Assembly: GCF_024347635.1 (NCBI RefSeq)
Contig: NZ_AP025510.1
Coordinates: 62,001 to 126,000 of the forward strand
Direction: 5' to 3'
From: Vibrio tasmaniensis
GTDB taxonomy: Bacteria; Pseudomonadota; Gammaproteobacteria; Enterobacterales; Vibrionaceae
Length of the DNA: 64,000 nucleotides
The stretch's first letter is position 1. Every line of letters begins with the position of its first letter. Below the pieces are notes generated by a model that saw only the letters and a list, made by a program, of their open reading frames with translations, did no database searches and had not been told where the DNA came from. Position numbers and translations under genes: made by a program. Positions 31,864 through 41,856 of the stretch are shown piece by piece.

Positions 31864-33117
31864 TTGGATTACTTCAACTATCAGGAAGATGGCCAGCTTT
31901 GGGCTGAGGACGTCGCACTTTCACAACTAGCAGAGCAATATGGTACACCGTTGTATGTATATTCTCGTGCCACATTAGAACGTCACTGGAACGCGTTTGA
32001 CTCATCGGTAGGTGAGCACCCGCATTTGGTGTGTTACGCCGTTAAAGCTAACTCGAATCTAGGTGTGTTGAATACCTTAGCTCGTTTGGGGTCTGGTTTT
32101 GACATCGTTTCCGGTGGTGAGCTAGAGCGTGTGGTTGCTGCAGGTGGCGATCCGGCGAAAGTTGTTTTCTCTGGTGTCGGCAAAACTGCCGCAGAAATGA
32201 AGCGAGCGCTTGAGTTGAACATTAAATGTTTCAACGTAGAGTCTGAACCAGAACTGGAGCGACTGAATAAAGTTGCCGGTGAACTTGGAGTTAAAGCGCC
32301 GATTTCACTGCGAATAAACCCAGATGTTGATGCCAATACTCACCCTTATATTTCTACAGGTCTGCGTGACAACAAATTTGGCATCGCCTTCGATCGCGCT
32401 CCTGCTGTTTATGCGTTTGCAAAAACACTCGATAACTTGTCTATCCATGGTATTGATTGCCACATCGGCTCTCAGTTAACGGATATCGAACCTTTCATCG
32501 ATGCCACTGATCGCTTGCTTGCGTTGATCGACCAACTACGAGCTAACGATATCAATATCAAGCACCTTGATGTTGGCGGTGGTTTGGGTGTGGTTTATCG
32601 TGATGAATTACCACCACAGCCTTCGGATTACGCGAAAGCCTTGTTGGCGCGACTAGACAATCATTCTGATCTAGAGCTGATTTTCGAGCCTGGAAGAGCG
32701 ATTGCGGCTAACGCTGGTGTATTATTAACAAAAGTTGAGTTCCTTAAGCCAACAGAGCATAAGAACTTTGCCATTATCGATGCGGCAATGAACGACCTGA
32801 TGCGCCCTGCACTTTACCAAGCTTGGCAAGATATTGTTCCAGTTAGCCCACGTCAGGGTGAAGCTGTGACTTACGATTTAGTTGGCCCTATCTGTGAAAC
32901 GGGTGACTTCCTAGGTAAAGATCGTGACCTTGTTCTTGAAGAGGGCGATTTACTCGCTGTTCGTTCAGCAGGTGCTTATGGCTTCGCAATGTCATCTAAC
33001 TACAACACTCGTTCGCGTGCGGCAGAAGTGATGGTTGATGGCGATAAAACTCACTTGGTTCGTCAGCGTGAAGAGCTTACGAGTCTGTGGGAACTTGAAA
33101 ACATTCTTCCGGAGTAA
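31864..33117 (+). CDS. lysA: Diaminopimelate decarboxylase LysA
   Basis: PLP enzyme that makes L-lysine from meso-diaminopimelate. 417 aa, start TTG with AAGGGATAAG upstream (MDYFNYQ...). Lys61 in YAVKANSN binds PLP; HIGSQ, GGGLGV and EPGRAI bind the cofactor phosphate and substrate; the ICETGDFLG segment carries the active-site Cys of the partner subunit. It is followed 11 bases later by dapF, so the last two steps around meso-DAP are encoded together. Confidence 0.97.
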   Translation: MDYFNYQEDGQLWAEDVALSQLAEQYGTPLYVYSRATLERHWNAFDSSVGEHPHLVCYAVKANSNLGVLNTLARLGSGFDIVSGGELERVVAAGGDPAKVVFSGVGKTAAEMKRALELNIKCFNVESEPELERLNKVAGELGVKAPISLRINPDVDANTHPYISTGLRDNKFGIAFDRAPAVYAFAKTLDNLSIHGIDCHIGSQLTDIEPFIDATDRLLALIDQLRANDINIKHLDVGGGLGVVYRDELPPQPSDYAKALLARLDNHSDLELIFEPGRAIAANAGVLLTKVEFLKPTEHKNFAIIDAAMNDLMRPALYQAWQDIVPVSPRQGEAVTYDLVGPICETGDFLGKDRDLVLEEGDLLAVRSAGAYGFAMSSNYNTRSRAAEVMVDGDKTHLVRQREELTSLWELENILPE

Positions 33118-33128
33118 TTTTAAGCGTT

Positions 33129-33959
33129 ATGCACTTCCACTTTTCTAAAATGCATGGTTTGGGCAATGATTTCATGGTCGTGGACTGCATTACTCAAAAT
33201 ATTTTCTTTTCTCCAGATTTGATTCGTCGTTTGGCGGATCGTCACACTGGTGTGGGTTTCGACCAGCTACTTGTCGTTGAAGCTCCCTATGACCCTGAAA
33301 CTGACTTCCATTACCGCATATTCAATGCAGATGGCAGTGAAGTGGAGCAGTGTGGCAATGGTGCGCGTTGTTTTGCTCGATTTGTTCGTATGAAAGGCTT
33401 AACGAATAAGTACAGTATCAACGTGAGCACCAAGAAAGGAAAAATGGTTCTCAAAATTGAAGAGAATGATTTAATCACTGTCAACATGGGTATTCCTGAG
33501 TTCGAACCGGGCAAGATTCCATTTAAGGCGAAGCAGCCAGAAAAGACGTATATCCTCAGAACGGATGTACACACCTTGTTCTGTGGTGCGGTTAGCATGG
33601 GTAACCCACATGTGGTTACCGTGGTTGATGACGTCGATACCGCAGATGTGGATACCTTAGGTCCACTGCTTGAATCTCATGAACGTTTTCCTGAACGTGT
33701 TAATGCTGGCTTTATGCAGGTGGTTAATCGTGAAGAGGTTCGCCTGCGTGTTTATGAACGCGGTGCGGGTGAAACTCAGGCGTGTGGTAGTGGTGCATGT
33801 GGCGCAGTTGCCGTTGGTATTACTCAAGGCTTACTGGCTGAGAATGTGAAGGTTCGTCTACCTGGTGGTGACTTACACATTAGCTGGCAAGGCCCTGGGA
33901 AACCTCTGTTGATGACTGGTCCAGCAACGCATGTGTTTGATGGTCAACTTTCTTGCTAA
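33129..33959 (+). CDS. dapF: Diaminopimelate epimerase DapF
   Basis: Interconverts LL- and meso-diaminopimelate, the precursor for lysine and peptidoglycan. 276 aa. The two catalytic cysteines are Cys75 (EQCGNGARC) and Cys219 ([10 protein letters not shown]). Acts directly upstream of LysA in the pathway and directly downstream of it in the operon. Confidence 0.98.
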   Translation: MHFHFSKMHGLGNDFMVVDCITQNIFFSPDLIRRLADRHTGVGFDQLLVVEAPYDPETDFHYRIFNADGSEVEQCGNGARCFARFVRMKGLTNKYSINVSTKKGKMVLKIEENDLITVNMGIPEFEPGKIPFKAKQPEKTYILRTDVHTLFCGAVSMGNPHVVTVVDDVDTADVDTLGPLLESHERFPERVNAGFMQVVNREEVRLRVYERGAGETQACGSGACGAVAVGITQGLLAENVKVRLPGGDLHISWQGPGKPLLMTGPATHVFDGQLSC

Positions 33960-34002
33960 TAACGATATAACAAATAGATTTATAAAAAATAAAGGATAGG
34001 TT

Positions 34003-34701
34003 TTGTCTTACGTTGAAGGCGACACTCTGACTGCAGAAGTGGTTGCGGAATATTTACGTGATAACCCAGATTTCTTTCAAAACAGGAAAGATTTGGTTGA
34101 TCGCCTTGCTATTAATAATGTTGAGCAGGGCGCTGTTTCTCTAGTTGAGGTTCAGCTTAAACGCCAGCGTCATAGAATCGAAGAGCTGGAAGAAGAGATC
34201 ACTGGCTTGATGTCACTAGCGGCGAATAACGATAAAACTTTCTATGAATTCATGGATCTGCAAACTCAAGTGTTGAAATGCAGTGACTTCATTCAGGTTA
34301 TCAAGGCTGTTGAACAAAAAGCGTTGGAACTAGGGCTTAAGGCTCATGTACGAGTTCTCTCACAATTAGGTTTTTATCAGCTGAATGAAGAGCGTTACTC
34401 TAAATTTTCACTTAACCATTTCAATGGCAAAGATGCTTATCTAGGGCGATTGAGAAAGGCAGACAGACACGATTTGTTTGGTGATTATCCAGTTCCAGAA
34501 CTAGGCTCTTATGTAGTGCTACCCCTTGCTAAGCGATCTCCACTGGGTGTACTCGCTTTTTCTAGTGAAGATGGCGGACACTTCCAGCCTCATATGGATA
34601 CGCTCTTTTTACGCCATTTAGCACTTGTTGTCGCTCATTTGGCGGACACTTTACCTTGGCAGATAAATAATGAGCCTAGAGCCCAAAATACCTCTTCCTA
34701 A
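34003..34701 (+). CDS. DUF484 family protein
   Basis: 232-aa cytoplasmic protein of the DUF484 family, GAF-like in predicted fold, always found beside xerC in gammaproteobacteria. TTG start with AAGGATAGG upstream (MSYVEGDTL). Residues about 45-75 form a coiled coil (QLKRQRHRIEELEEEITGL). Its end overlaps the xerC start by 32 bases. The molecular function is not known; co-inheritance with XerC suggests a link to dimer resolution, which is inference. Confidence 0.92.
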   Translation: MSYVEGDTLTAEVVAEYLRDNPDFFQNRKDLVDRLAINNVEQGAVSLVEVQLKRQRHRIEELEEEITGLMSLAANNDKTFYEFMDLQTQVLKCSDFIQVIKAVEQKALELGLKAHVRVLSQLGFYQLNEERYSKFSLNHFNGKDAYLGRLRKADRHDLFGDYPVPELGSYVVLPLAKRSPLGVLAFSSEDGGHFQPHMDTLFLRHLALVVAHLADTLPWQINNEPRAQNTSS

Positions 34702-35602
34702 CAGCCTTCAAAAGCCGCTTTCTCGCTTCTATGAATATCTCAGAAGCGAGAAGGGACTCAGCTTACACACCCAACGTAACTACAAACAACAACTTGAAAC
34801 CATGGCCGCTCATTTAGTCACTCTCGGACTAACGGATTGGGCTCAAGTCGATGCAGCGTGGGTAAGACAACTTGCAAGTAAAGGCATGCGTGAGGGAATG
34901 AAGGCGAGCAGTATTGCTACTCGCTTATCGTCACTGCGCAGCTTCTTTGATTTCCTTGTCTTGCGTGGTGAAATGACCGCCAATCCAGCCAAAGGGGTTT
35001 CAGCACCTCGCAAACAACGTCCTTTGCCTAAAAACCTTGATGTTGATGAAGTCGGGCAGCTGCTCGATGTGAATGAGGACGACCCACTGTCAATTCGTGA
35101 CCGAGCGATGATGGAAGTGATGTACGGTGCTGGATTACGACTGGCCGAGCTGGTCGGTATCAATCTTAAAGATGTGTTGGGTCGACAAGGCGAAATCCGA
35201 GTGATTGGTAAAGGCGACAAAGAACGCAAAGCCCCTTTTTCTGGTTTAGCGAAAGAGTGGGTTGATAAATGGCTCAAAGTTCGTGGTGAACTCGCTTCGC
35301 CGGGTGAAACCGCTCTGTTTGTATCGAAGTTAGGGACTCGTATCTCTCATCGCAGCGTGCAAAAGCGCATGGAAGAGTGGGGCAAGAAGCAATCTGTCGC
35401 GAGTCACATCAGCCCGCATAAACTGCGTCACTCCTTTGCAACGCATGTACTGGAGTCGAGCCAAAACCTTCGTGCGGTTCAAGAGTTGCTCGGGCATGAA
35501 AACATCTCGACAACCCAAGTGTACACTCACTTAGATTTCCAACATTTAGCACAAGCTTATGATCAGGCTCACCCGCGAGCTCGTAAGAAGAATAAAGATT
35601 AG
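34670..35602 (+). CDS. xerC: Tyrosine recombinase XerC
   Basis: Works with XerD at dif to resolve chromosome dimers. 310 aa. All catalytic residues are visible: Arg157 (GAGLRLAEL), Lys181 (GKGDKER), His250 and Arg253 (HKLRHSF), His276 (GHENIS) and nucleophile Tyr285 (QVYTH). N-terminal SAM-like DNA-binding domain about residues 15-100. ATG overlaps the end of the DUF484 gene; yigB follows 15 bases later. Confidence 0.97.
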   Translation: MSLEPKIPLPNSLQKPLSRFYEYLRSEKGLSLHTQRNYKQQLETMAAHLVTLGLTDWAQVDAAWVRQLASKGMREGMKASSIATRLSSLRSFFDFLVLRGEMTANPAKGVSAPRKQRPLPKNLDVDEVGQLLDVNEDDPLSIRDRAMMEVMYGAGLRLAELVGINLKDVLGRQGEIRVIGKGDKERKAPFSGLAKEWVDKWLKVRGELASPGETALFVSKLGTRISHRSVQKRMEEWGKKQSVASHISPHKLRHSFATHVLESSQNLRAVQELLGHENISTTQVYTHLDFQHLAQAYDQAHPRARKKNKD

Positions 35603-35617
35603 ATTAAAGGTTTAACT

Positions 35618-36334
35618 ATGCGAATTTATCGAGGGTTAAAGCCCATCAAAGCCATGACCTTTGATTTGGATGATACCTTGTACGACAACTGGCCTGTGAT
35701 CATGAAGGTTGAGAAAGAGATGGCGCAGTGGCTTTATCAAAAGCATCCTGTGTCTGCTTCTCTTTCGTTAGAAGAGTGGCAAGGTATCAAACAGCAAGTC
35801 GCCTTTGAAAACCCAGCGTTAAAACATGATGTCACTGTCTGGCGTGAAACACAGATTAAGCGTGGTTTGCTGCAACTGGGGTATTCTCAGCAGCAAGCAG
35901 AGCAAGCTGCTCGTGAGGGGATCGAACATGCCTTGTGGCTGCGTAATCAAGTCGATGTGCCACAAGAAACGCATCGAGTGATGACTGAGCTGAGCCTACG
36001 TATTCCTTTAGTTGCGATTACTAATGGCAATGTCGACCCACATAAAATTGGCTTGGGGCAGTACTTCCAATTAATCCTTAAAGCCGGTCCTGACGGCAGA
36101 GCAAAACCCTACCCAGATATGTTTGAAAAAGCGCAGCAATACCTAGATTGTGACGCTGAGAATATTCTTCATGTCGGCGATCATCTTAGAACGGATGTTT
36201 ACGGAGCTAAGCAAAATGGTTTCCAAGCATGCTGGTTTAATGACACTGGTTCCAATTTATACCACTCCCCAAAGGCAACACTGTTGCCTGATGTTGAAAT
36301 AGAGCAACTCAGTGATCTAATACGATTAATTTAG
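35618..36334 (+). CDS. yigB: HAD-family phosphatase YigB
   Basis: 238-aa haloacid dehalogenase hydrolase. Motif I FDLDDTLYD has nucleophile Asp16 and Asp18; motif II is AITNGN; motif III Lys in GRAKPYPDMF; motif IV HVGDHLRTDV. The E. coli homologue dephosphorylates the flavin pathway intermediate 5-amino-6-ribitylamino-uracil phosphate and FMN. Conserved end of the dapF-DUF484-xerC-yigB operon. Confidence 0.93.
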   Translation: MRIYRGLKPIKAMTFDLDDTLYDNWPVIMKVEKEMAQWLYQKHPVSASLSLEEWQGIKQQVAFENPALKHDVTVWRETQIKRGLLQLGYSQQQAEQAAREGIEHALWLRNQVDVPQETHRVMTELSLRIPLVAITNGNVDPHKIGLGQYFQLILKAGPDGRAKPYPDMFEKAQQYLDCDAENILHVGDHLRTDVYGAKQNGFQACWFNDTGSNLYHSPKATLLPDVEIEQLSDLIRLI

Positions 36335-36504
36335 TGGGCTGTTGTAAGCTTATTGTGTCGCATTTATGAGATTGAATTGTTACATTAGTCACAATTTAAT
36401 GCCTGTTTAGGCTAGGATATTTGGCAACTACTTTTTATTGAAACTTTACAGTTGTAGCAGTAGTTGTGGGTTCTCACTTCACTCAACTTAGAACAAGGGT
36501 TGGC

Positions 36505-39003
36505 ATGCAAACATTTACATTTCTCGCAAATACTGAGGAGTTATTTAAGTCTCAATTTGATCGGCGAGAGTGGTGTGACAGCAAACAGTACCTTATTCAA
36601 ATTTTCTCTGCTCAATCCCCAGATATCGCTCGTCGAATAGCGAATGCAGCCCTCAATCGCATAGAGCATGCGACGTTAATTGGTCAGAGCGCCCGCTATG
36701 TTATTAGTGATAACGGTCTCAAGAGTCAATGTACCTTAGTCGTTGTCAGTGAATTTAATGATACCCATTTAACGTCTACCGTTCAGAAATTTACCGGAAT
36801 CCCAAACCAAGACAGCCTAGATCTCGTTTCTCATTTAAGCCTTACTAAAAAAACCAAAACGGTTATCAGCTTGTGCGATCAGGTTGAAGGGCGTGATTAC
36901 CCTATCTATAGCGCCTTTGAAAACCTACCCTATACATTGCCTGTTGCTGGTGGCTTGTGTCATGAGAATGAATACGGGCGCTGGGTTATGCATAACGGAC
37001 AGATCTACCAACACGCTTGTGTGGCGGTGGCTCTGACTAACCCTAGCTTGAAGGTTTGGTCGGATGCGTATTCTGAGTGGAACCCAATTGGGATGAAACT
37101 GCGAGTGACACACGCAGTCGGAAATCGTTTATATGCGTTGAATGACAAGCCGGCTATCGAGGTATTCAAGCATTACCTTGCTGATGGTAAAGATCTCCCT
37201 TTCAGTCAGCTAATGAGCTTCCCACTGTATCGAGAAATCGGCAGAAAGAAGGGCATCTCGACGCCTTTACGTATTAATGATGATAGCAGTATCGAATTTG
37301 ATAGCCCTTGGCATGTCGGCGAAGAGGCCCAGTTTTGTTATAACCACCCTTCTTTGACCGCAGAAAAAGTACGTCACGGCGCAGAGATGCTTGCCATGCA
37401 TCAGCCTGAATCTGTGATCATCTATAATTGTGTCTCTCGACTTGAATTTATTGATAGTAAACTTGAGTTAAAGCCATTTGAGGGGATAGTCAACGCGTGT
37501 GGTGCATATTGTATGGGCGAGCTATATCGCAACGACGATCGCCAAGAGATACTGCATCACAGCCTCACTTATATTGCGATGAGAGAGTCGGACGAGATTA
37601 ATGAGTTTCGTTGTGAAGATTTCCAGCGTGAGTCAACGGTATCGCCACTGCTAAACCTAGTCAGAAATGCGGTCGCTGACCTCGACAGTATGAACACTCA
37701 GATGGAGAATAAACTCCATCAACAAGCACGTCGCTTAACTGAAAGTTATCGTATTGACTCCCGCACCGGGCTACCCAACCGTATCGTATTAAAAGAACGC
37801 CTCAATACGATTTTGTTCAATGAACATCTGTTGACGCTGAAGCTGACTAATTTTCATCAAGTTAACGAAAAATACGGTTATCAAGTGGGTGATCAATTAC
37901 TGCTTGATCTGTCGAATCATTTTGTCGAACGGTTACACCTTAGTGTGGCTAAGGAATCCAAGGTAAAGGTTGAGCTGTTCAGTATTGGTGTCGGTGAGTG
38001 GGCGATCATCTTTAACGCGAGTATTGATAGCGTGAAGATAGAACAACGTTTCGTTGAGTTTGCTGATGGCATTGAACACATTAATTTTGAACCATATGGA
38101 TTAACCGACATAGACTATCTTTCGGTTTCCCTGTGTGGTGGTTTCGCTAGTCGTTGTGATTTTTTAGCGGATAGCGGCGATGAGATCTTATTGAAAGCGA
38201 TTGAAGCTCGACGCTACGGGGTGCGGAATAATACTCACATCACTAATGCTAAAAATATTCAGGTGAGCGAGGAAGACCGTAAAGAGCAACTAGGCTGGCT
38301 GAGCTGTGTAAGCCGTGCAATCTTAGATCAGAACATCATCACTTACTCACAACCGATTGTGGCGTCTGGTTCTCACGAAATGATTGGCCAAGAGTGTTTG
38401 GTTAGAATCATGGAGTCAGACGGTACTATTGTGCCACCAGGTAAGTTCTTGCCTATCATTGCTGACACACATCTCTATACGCGCCTTAGCCGACACATGA
38501 TTAGAAACACCATTGGCTACATGGCGAATAAGCAAAGCTCTTTTTCAATCAACCTATCCCCACAAGATTTGCTGAGTGACAAGACGCTTGAAGTTCTTGA
38601 GTCCGCGATCAGTGGTATGAACGATCCTACTCGACTTGGCCTAGAGGTTCTCGAGTCTGAGCAGATCAAAGATTATGGTCGCATGATAGAAGTGTGTGAT
38701 CACTTCCGTGCTCTCGGGGCGAGAATCATTGTTGATGACTTTGGCTCTGGTTATTCTAATATTGATGAGATCATTAAGCTTGAACCGCAGATTATTAAGC
38801 TCGACGGCAGCCTGATTCGCAATATCGACAAAGACCATAAGCAAAGAAATATCGCCTCTCAGTTAGTACGCTTGTGTCAGGTGTTTAACGCCAAAACAGT
38901 TGCCGAATTTGTCCATAACCAACAGGTTTGTGAGATTGCAGAGCAAATGGGTGTCGATTATCTACAAGGTTATTACTTTGGTGAGCCTAAGCGACTGTTT
39001 TAG
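36505..39003 (+). CDS. FIST-GGDEF-EAL protein, probable c-di-GMP phosphodiesterase (copy 1)
   Basis: 832 aa from the ATG at 36505 (AAGGG seven bases upstream; the frame opens at a GTG at 36466, but the ATG aligns with the paralog). N-terminal FIST_N/FIST_C sensory region about residues 20-370, thought to bind small ligands such as amino acids. A GGDEF-like domain (RTGLPNR) follows, with IGVGEW in place of GGDEF, so it should not make c-di-GMP. The EAL domain (about 575-820) keeps ECLVRI, SINLSP, LEVLE, VDDFGSGYS, IIKLDGS, VAEFVHN and LQGYYFG, so hydrolysis of c-di-GMP is likely. No membrane segment: cytoplasmic. Followed by a paralog in the same direction. Confidence 0.88.
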   Translation: MQTFTFLANTEELFKSQFDRREWCDSKQYLIQIFSAQSPDIARRIANAALNRIEHATLIGQSARYVISDNGLKSQCTLVVVSEFNDTHLTSTVQKFTGIPNQDSLDLVSHLSLTKKTKTVISLCDQVEGRDYPIYSAFENLPYTLPVAGGLCHENEYGRWVMHNGQIYQHACVAVALTNPSLKVWSDAYSEWNPIGMKLRVTHAVGNRLYALNDKPAIEVFKHYLADGKDLPFSQLMSFPLYREIGRKKGISTPLRINDDSSIEFDSPWHVGEEAQFCYNHPSLTAEKVRHGAEMLAMHQPESVIIYNCVSRLEFIDSKLELKPFEGIVNACGAYCMGELYRNDDRQEILHHSLTYIAMRESDEINEFRCEDFQRESTVSPLLNLVRNAVADLDSMNTQMENKLHQQARRLTESYRIDSRTGLPNRIVLKERLNTILFNEHLLTLKLTNFHQVNEKYGYQVGDQLLLDLSNHFVERLHLSVAKESKVKVELFSIGVGEWAIIFNASIDSVKIEQRFVEFADGIEHINFEPYGLTDIDYLSVSLCGGFASRCDFLADSGDEILLKAIEARRYGVRNNTHITNAKNIQVSEEDRKEQLGWLSCVSRAILDQNIITYSQPIVASGSHEMIGQECLVRIMESDGTIVPPGKFLPIIADTHLYTRLSRHMIRNTIGYMANKQSSFSINLSPQDLLSDKTLEVLESAISGMNDPTRLGLEVLESEQIKDYGRMIEVCDHFRALGARIIVDDFGSGYSNIDEIIKLEPQIIKLDGSLIRNIDKDHKQRNIASQLVRLCQVFNAKTVAEFVHNQQVCEIAEQMGVDYLQGYYFGEPKRLF

Positions 39004-39195
39004 TTATTAAAGCTATCAAGACGTTAACGTTACTTGCTTTTAAAGTGCTTCACTGGTACAGATGGTGGCTTTTTAGTGAAATGAATGATGTCTAACTAAC
39101 GTCACATTATTTATAAGACGATTGTAAGTATTCCGTGCAAGCTTTATCTATAATAAGCACAATAACAAATCATTAACGTAACGATTAATGTGAAT

Positions 39196-41676
39196 ATGCA
39201 ATCGACCTCTTTCCAGATACAAGACATTAAGCACACCCAGCGTGAATTGGAAAAGATAGATTTTCATCAACATGAAGATCTACTGATTCAGGTGTTTTCT
39301 TCTTTCGAGAAAGATTCGGTGTTGGCTGCCTGCCAAGTAATTCAGTCGAATTTCCCCAATGCTAAATTGATTGGTTGTAGTGCTAATCACTACATCAGCC
39401 AAGGTGAAATCCTACATCAAGGTCTCTATGTTATTATTACTCGCTTTGAGGCGACGTCTTACACTTATGGTGTTGTCGAATATAGCGAGCAGCCTCGACG
39501 AGATAGCCAAGCGATGTGGCAGCAGCTTGAATGTAATGCTGATACTCAAAGCATCATTTGTTTCGCCGATCGCTTACAGATAAATAACCAAGATCTATTT
39601 TCAGCGTTTGAGCAGTCGATATATTCATTACCTATTTGTGGTGGTGCATCGACTATCACAGATCATGGGCGATGGGTGATGCTAGACGGTATTTGCTATG
39701 AAAATGCCTATGTCATGTTGGCGCTGCACAGTGTTGATCTCGCAATTTGTAAAGGTTATTACTGCGAATGGAACCCGATCGGCCGTACCTTCCGAGTGAC
39801 TGGTGCTCAAGATAATCGGCTTGCTGAATTGGACGGCATGCCAGTCCGAGAAGTCTATAACCGCTATCTCGCTGATGGTCTCGAAATTCCTTTTGAGCAA
39901 CTGTATAACTTCCCCTTGATGGTTGGCGATCCAAAGGACCAGAACACTTACTTACCGCTCAAGGTGACAGAGTGTGGAGAGATAGAATTCAGTGGGTCGT
40001 TTCAGATTGGTGATGAGGTCCGGTTTTGTTATGACCACCCGTCATTGACCCTAGAGCAAGTCCGATTGGGCGTTCAACAGGTTGCTTCCCATAAACCACA
40101 ACAGTTTTTTATCTACAACTGTACCTCTCGTATTGATTTCATTGATGGCAACCAAGAGGTTGAGGTTTTCCAAACATTGGCGGACACACATGGTGTGTAT
40201 TGCATGGGAGAGCTTTATCAAGATAATGGCCAGCAACGAATCTTGCATCATAGCCTCACATATCTTGCACTGAGGGAAGGTGTAGGCAAGGCGGTATTGC
40301 CATTAGAGACACAACCCGCGACCAATATTTCTCCTCTGTTCTCATTGATACGAAATGCTCTGCTTGATGTTGATGACATGAACAACAGTATGGCGAGTAA
40401 GATTCAACACCAAGCAACGGCATTGACTGCGAGCTACCGAATTGATCACCGTACTGGTTTGCCTAACCGAAGCGTACTGCGTGAAAAACTGTCAAAAATG
40501 AGTACCGATAGTCATTTGTTGGCTTTGAAAGTCACCACATTTGGCCAAATCAATGAGAAGTATGGCTATCGAGTCGGTGACAAGCTTCTGCATGATTTAA
40601 GCGAGTATTTTCAAAAGGCGCTGTGGCAGTTCTTTGATGAGGGATGCCAGCTCTATAGCATTGGTATTGGTGAGTGGGCGGTGGTGTTTGATAGCTGGGC
40701 GAGCCAAGAACATATTCATCAGCGATTCTCGGAATTTGCAGATCAAACCGAACATGTGAATTTTGAACCAACGGGATTACCGGATATCGATTATCTTTCG
40801 GTTTCGGTTTGTGCAGGTATTGCCAGCCGTCGAGATTTTCCTACGACCTCTATTGATGACTTATTGTTAAAGGCGATTGATGCAAGGCGCAGTGCCGTGA
40901 GTCAGAATAAGCATCTAGTGAGTGCCAAGACGCTCATTCAATTGGAGAAGCATCGGCAAGAACAGCTTGGTTGGCTGTCGTGTGTCAGTCGCGCGGTGCT
41001 CAATCAGAATATTGTGGCGTGTTCCCAACCTATTGTCTCAGCGCACAGTCATCAGGTAGAAAGTTATGAGTGCTTAGTTCGAATTGAAGAGGATGGTCAG
41101 TTGATTGCGCCGGGTAAGTTCTTGCCAATCATTGAAGGTACCCATCTTTATACACGTCTGAGTCGTCAGATGATAACGCGCACCTTTGACTTTATGAGTC
41201 AGCGAACCGATTCGTTCTCAATTAATTTAGCGCCACAAGGCTTCAGCAATGAGAAAACCATTCTTCACCTTGAACAAGCCATCAAAAAAATCAGCCACCC
41301 ACAGCGTATTGGTTTAGAGGTGTTAGAAACCGAACAAATTCAGGATTACGGTCGCTTGATCGAGGTGTGTAATCACTTCCGAGATCTTGGTGTGAATATT
41401 ATTGTCGATGACTTTGGGTCGGGCTACTCGAACATTGATGAGATATTGAAACTGGAACCACAAGTCATAAAGCTTGATGGCAGTTTAATTCGGAATATTG
41501 ATAAAGATAAGAAACAGCGTAAGATCGCTCAGCAACTGGTGAGTTTGTGCCAGATACTGAACGCTAAAACAGTTGCGGAGTTCGTACATAATGAACAGGT
41601 GTGTCGAATCGCAGAGGATATGGGTGTCGATTACCTGCAAGGTTACTACTTTGGTCAGCCTCAACGCTTATTCTGA
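39196..41676 (+). CDS. FIST-GGDEF-EAL protein, probable c-di-GMP phosphodiesterase (copy 2)
   Basis: 826 aa, collinear with the gene just upstream over its whole length. Start taken at the ATG 39196; a GTG at 39190 is two codons earlier and neither has a clear Shine-Dalgarno. FIST region about residues 25-365, degenerate GGDEF (IGIGEW), and an EAL domain with the same residue set (ECLVRI, SINLAP, LEVLET, VDDFGSGYS, VIKLDGS, VAEFVHN, LQGYYFG). The FIST halves differ more than the EAL halves, which suggests two sensors with different ligands feeding one output (inference). 192-base gap from copy 1, so it may have its own promoter. Confidence 0.88.
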   Translation: MQSTSFQIQDIKHTQRELEKIDFHQHEDLLIQVFSSFEKDSVLAACQVIQSNFPNAKLIGCSANHYISQGEILHQGLYVIITRFEATSYTYGVVEYSEQPRRDSQAMWQQLECNADTQSIICFADRLQINNQDLFSAFEQSIYSLPICGGASTITDHGRWVMLDGICYENAYVMLALHSVDLAICKGYYCEWNPIGRTFRVTGAQDNRLAELDGMPVREVYNRYLADGLEIPFEQLYNFPLMVGDPKDQNTYLPLKVTECGEIEFSGSFQIGDEVRFCYDHPSLTLEQVRLGVQQVASHKPQQFFIYNCTSRIDFIDGNQEVEVFQTLADTHGVYCMGELYQDNGQQRILHHSLTYLALREGVGKAVLPLETQPATNISPLFSLIRNALLDVDDMNNSMASKIQHQATALTASYRIDHRTGLPNRSVLREKLSKMSTDSHLLALKVTTFGQINEKYGYRVGDKLLHDLSEYFQKALWQFFDEGCQLYSIGIGEWAVVFDSWASQEHIHQRFSEFADQTEHVNFEPTGLPDIDYLSVSVCAGIASRRDFPTTSIDDLLLKAIDARRSAVSQNKHLVSAKTLIQLEKHRQEQLGWLSCVSRAVLNQNIVACSQPIVSAHSHQVESYECLVRIEEDGQLIAPGKFLPIIEGTHLYTRLSRQMITRTFDFMSQRTDSFSINLAPQGFSNEKTILHLEQAIKKISHPQRIGLEVLETEQIQDYGRLIEVCNHFRDLGVNIIVDDFGSGYSNIDEILKLEPQVIKLDGSLIRNIDKDKKQRKIAQQLVSLCQILNAKTVAEFVHNEQVCRIAEDMGVDYLQGYYFGQPQRLF

Positions 41677-41718
41677 TAGGGAGAGTAAAATCTCTTTTCA
41701 ACGAACAGCCAGAGTGTG

Positions 41719-41734
41719 CGTTTCACGTGAAACA
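41719..41734. promoter_or_regulatory. parS-like ParB-binding site
   Basis: CGTTTCACGTGAAACA contains a perfect 14-base palindrome, GTTTCACGTGAAAC, and matches the bacterial chromosomal parS consensus TGTTTCACGTGAAACA at 15 of 16 positions. It is intergenic, between copy 2 of the EAL pair and a terminator. Chance occurrence of such a match in 64 kb is very unlikely. I saw no second copy in the window. Confidence 0.75.
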
Positions 41735-41765
41735 CTAAATGGTTCAGTAGATTAAAGTACGATGT

Positions 41766-41796
41766 AAAAAGGGTGAGCTCATGGCTCACCCTTTTT
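41766..41796. terminator. Terminator between the EAL gene and the DTW gene
   Basis: AAAAAGGGTGAG/CTCACCCTTTTT stem with a 7-base loop; T runs on both strands, between convergent genes. Confidence 0.85.
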
Positions 41797-41856
41797 GTTT
41801 TCAGTATTTGTCCCTTCCTGAAATGTGTCTATTGTCTTCCCGCGCTCTTGCTTGAT

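Noticed and set aside
34843..35277. 144-aa frame antisense to xerC
   Set aside because: Shadow of a gene with all catalytic residues intact.
41573..41755. 60-aa frame running through the parS-like site
   Set aside because: Starts inside the EAL gene in another frame and has no coding signs.
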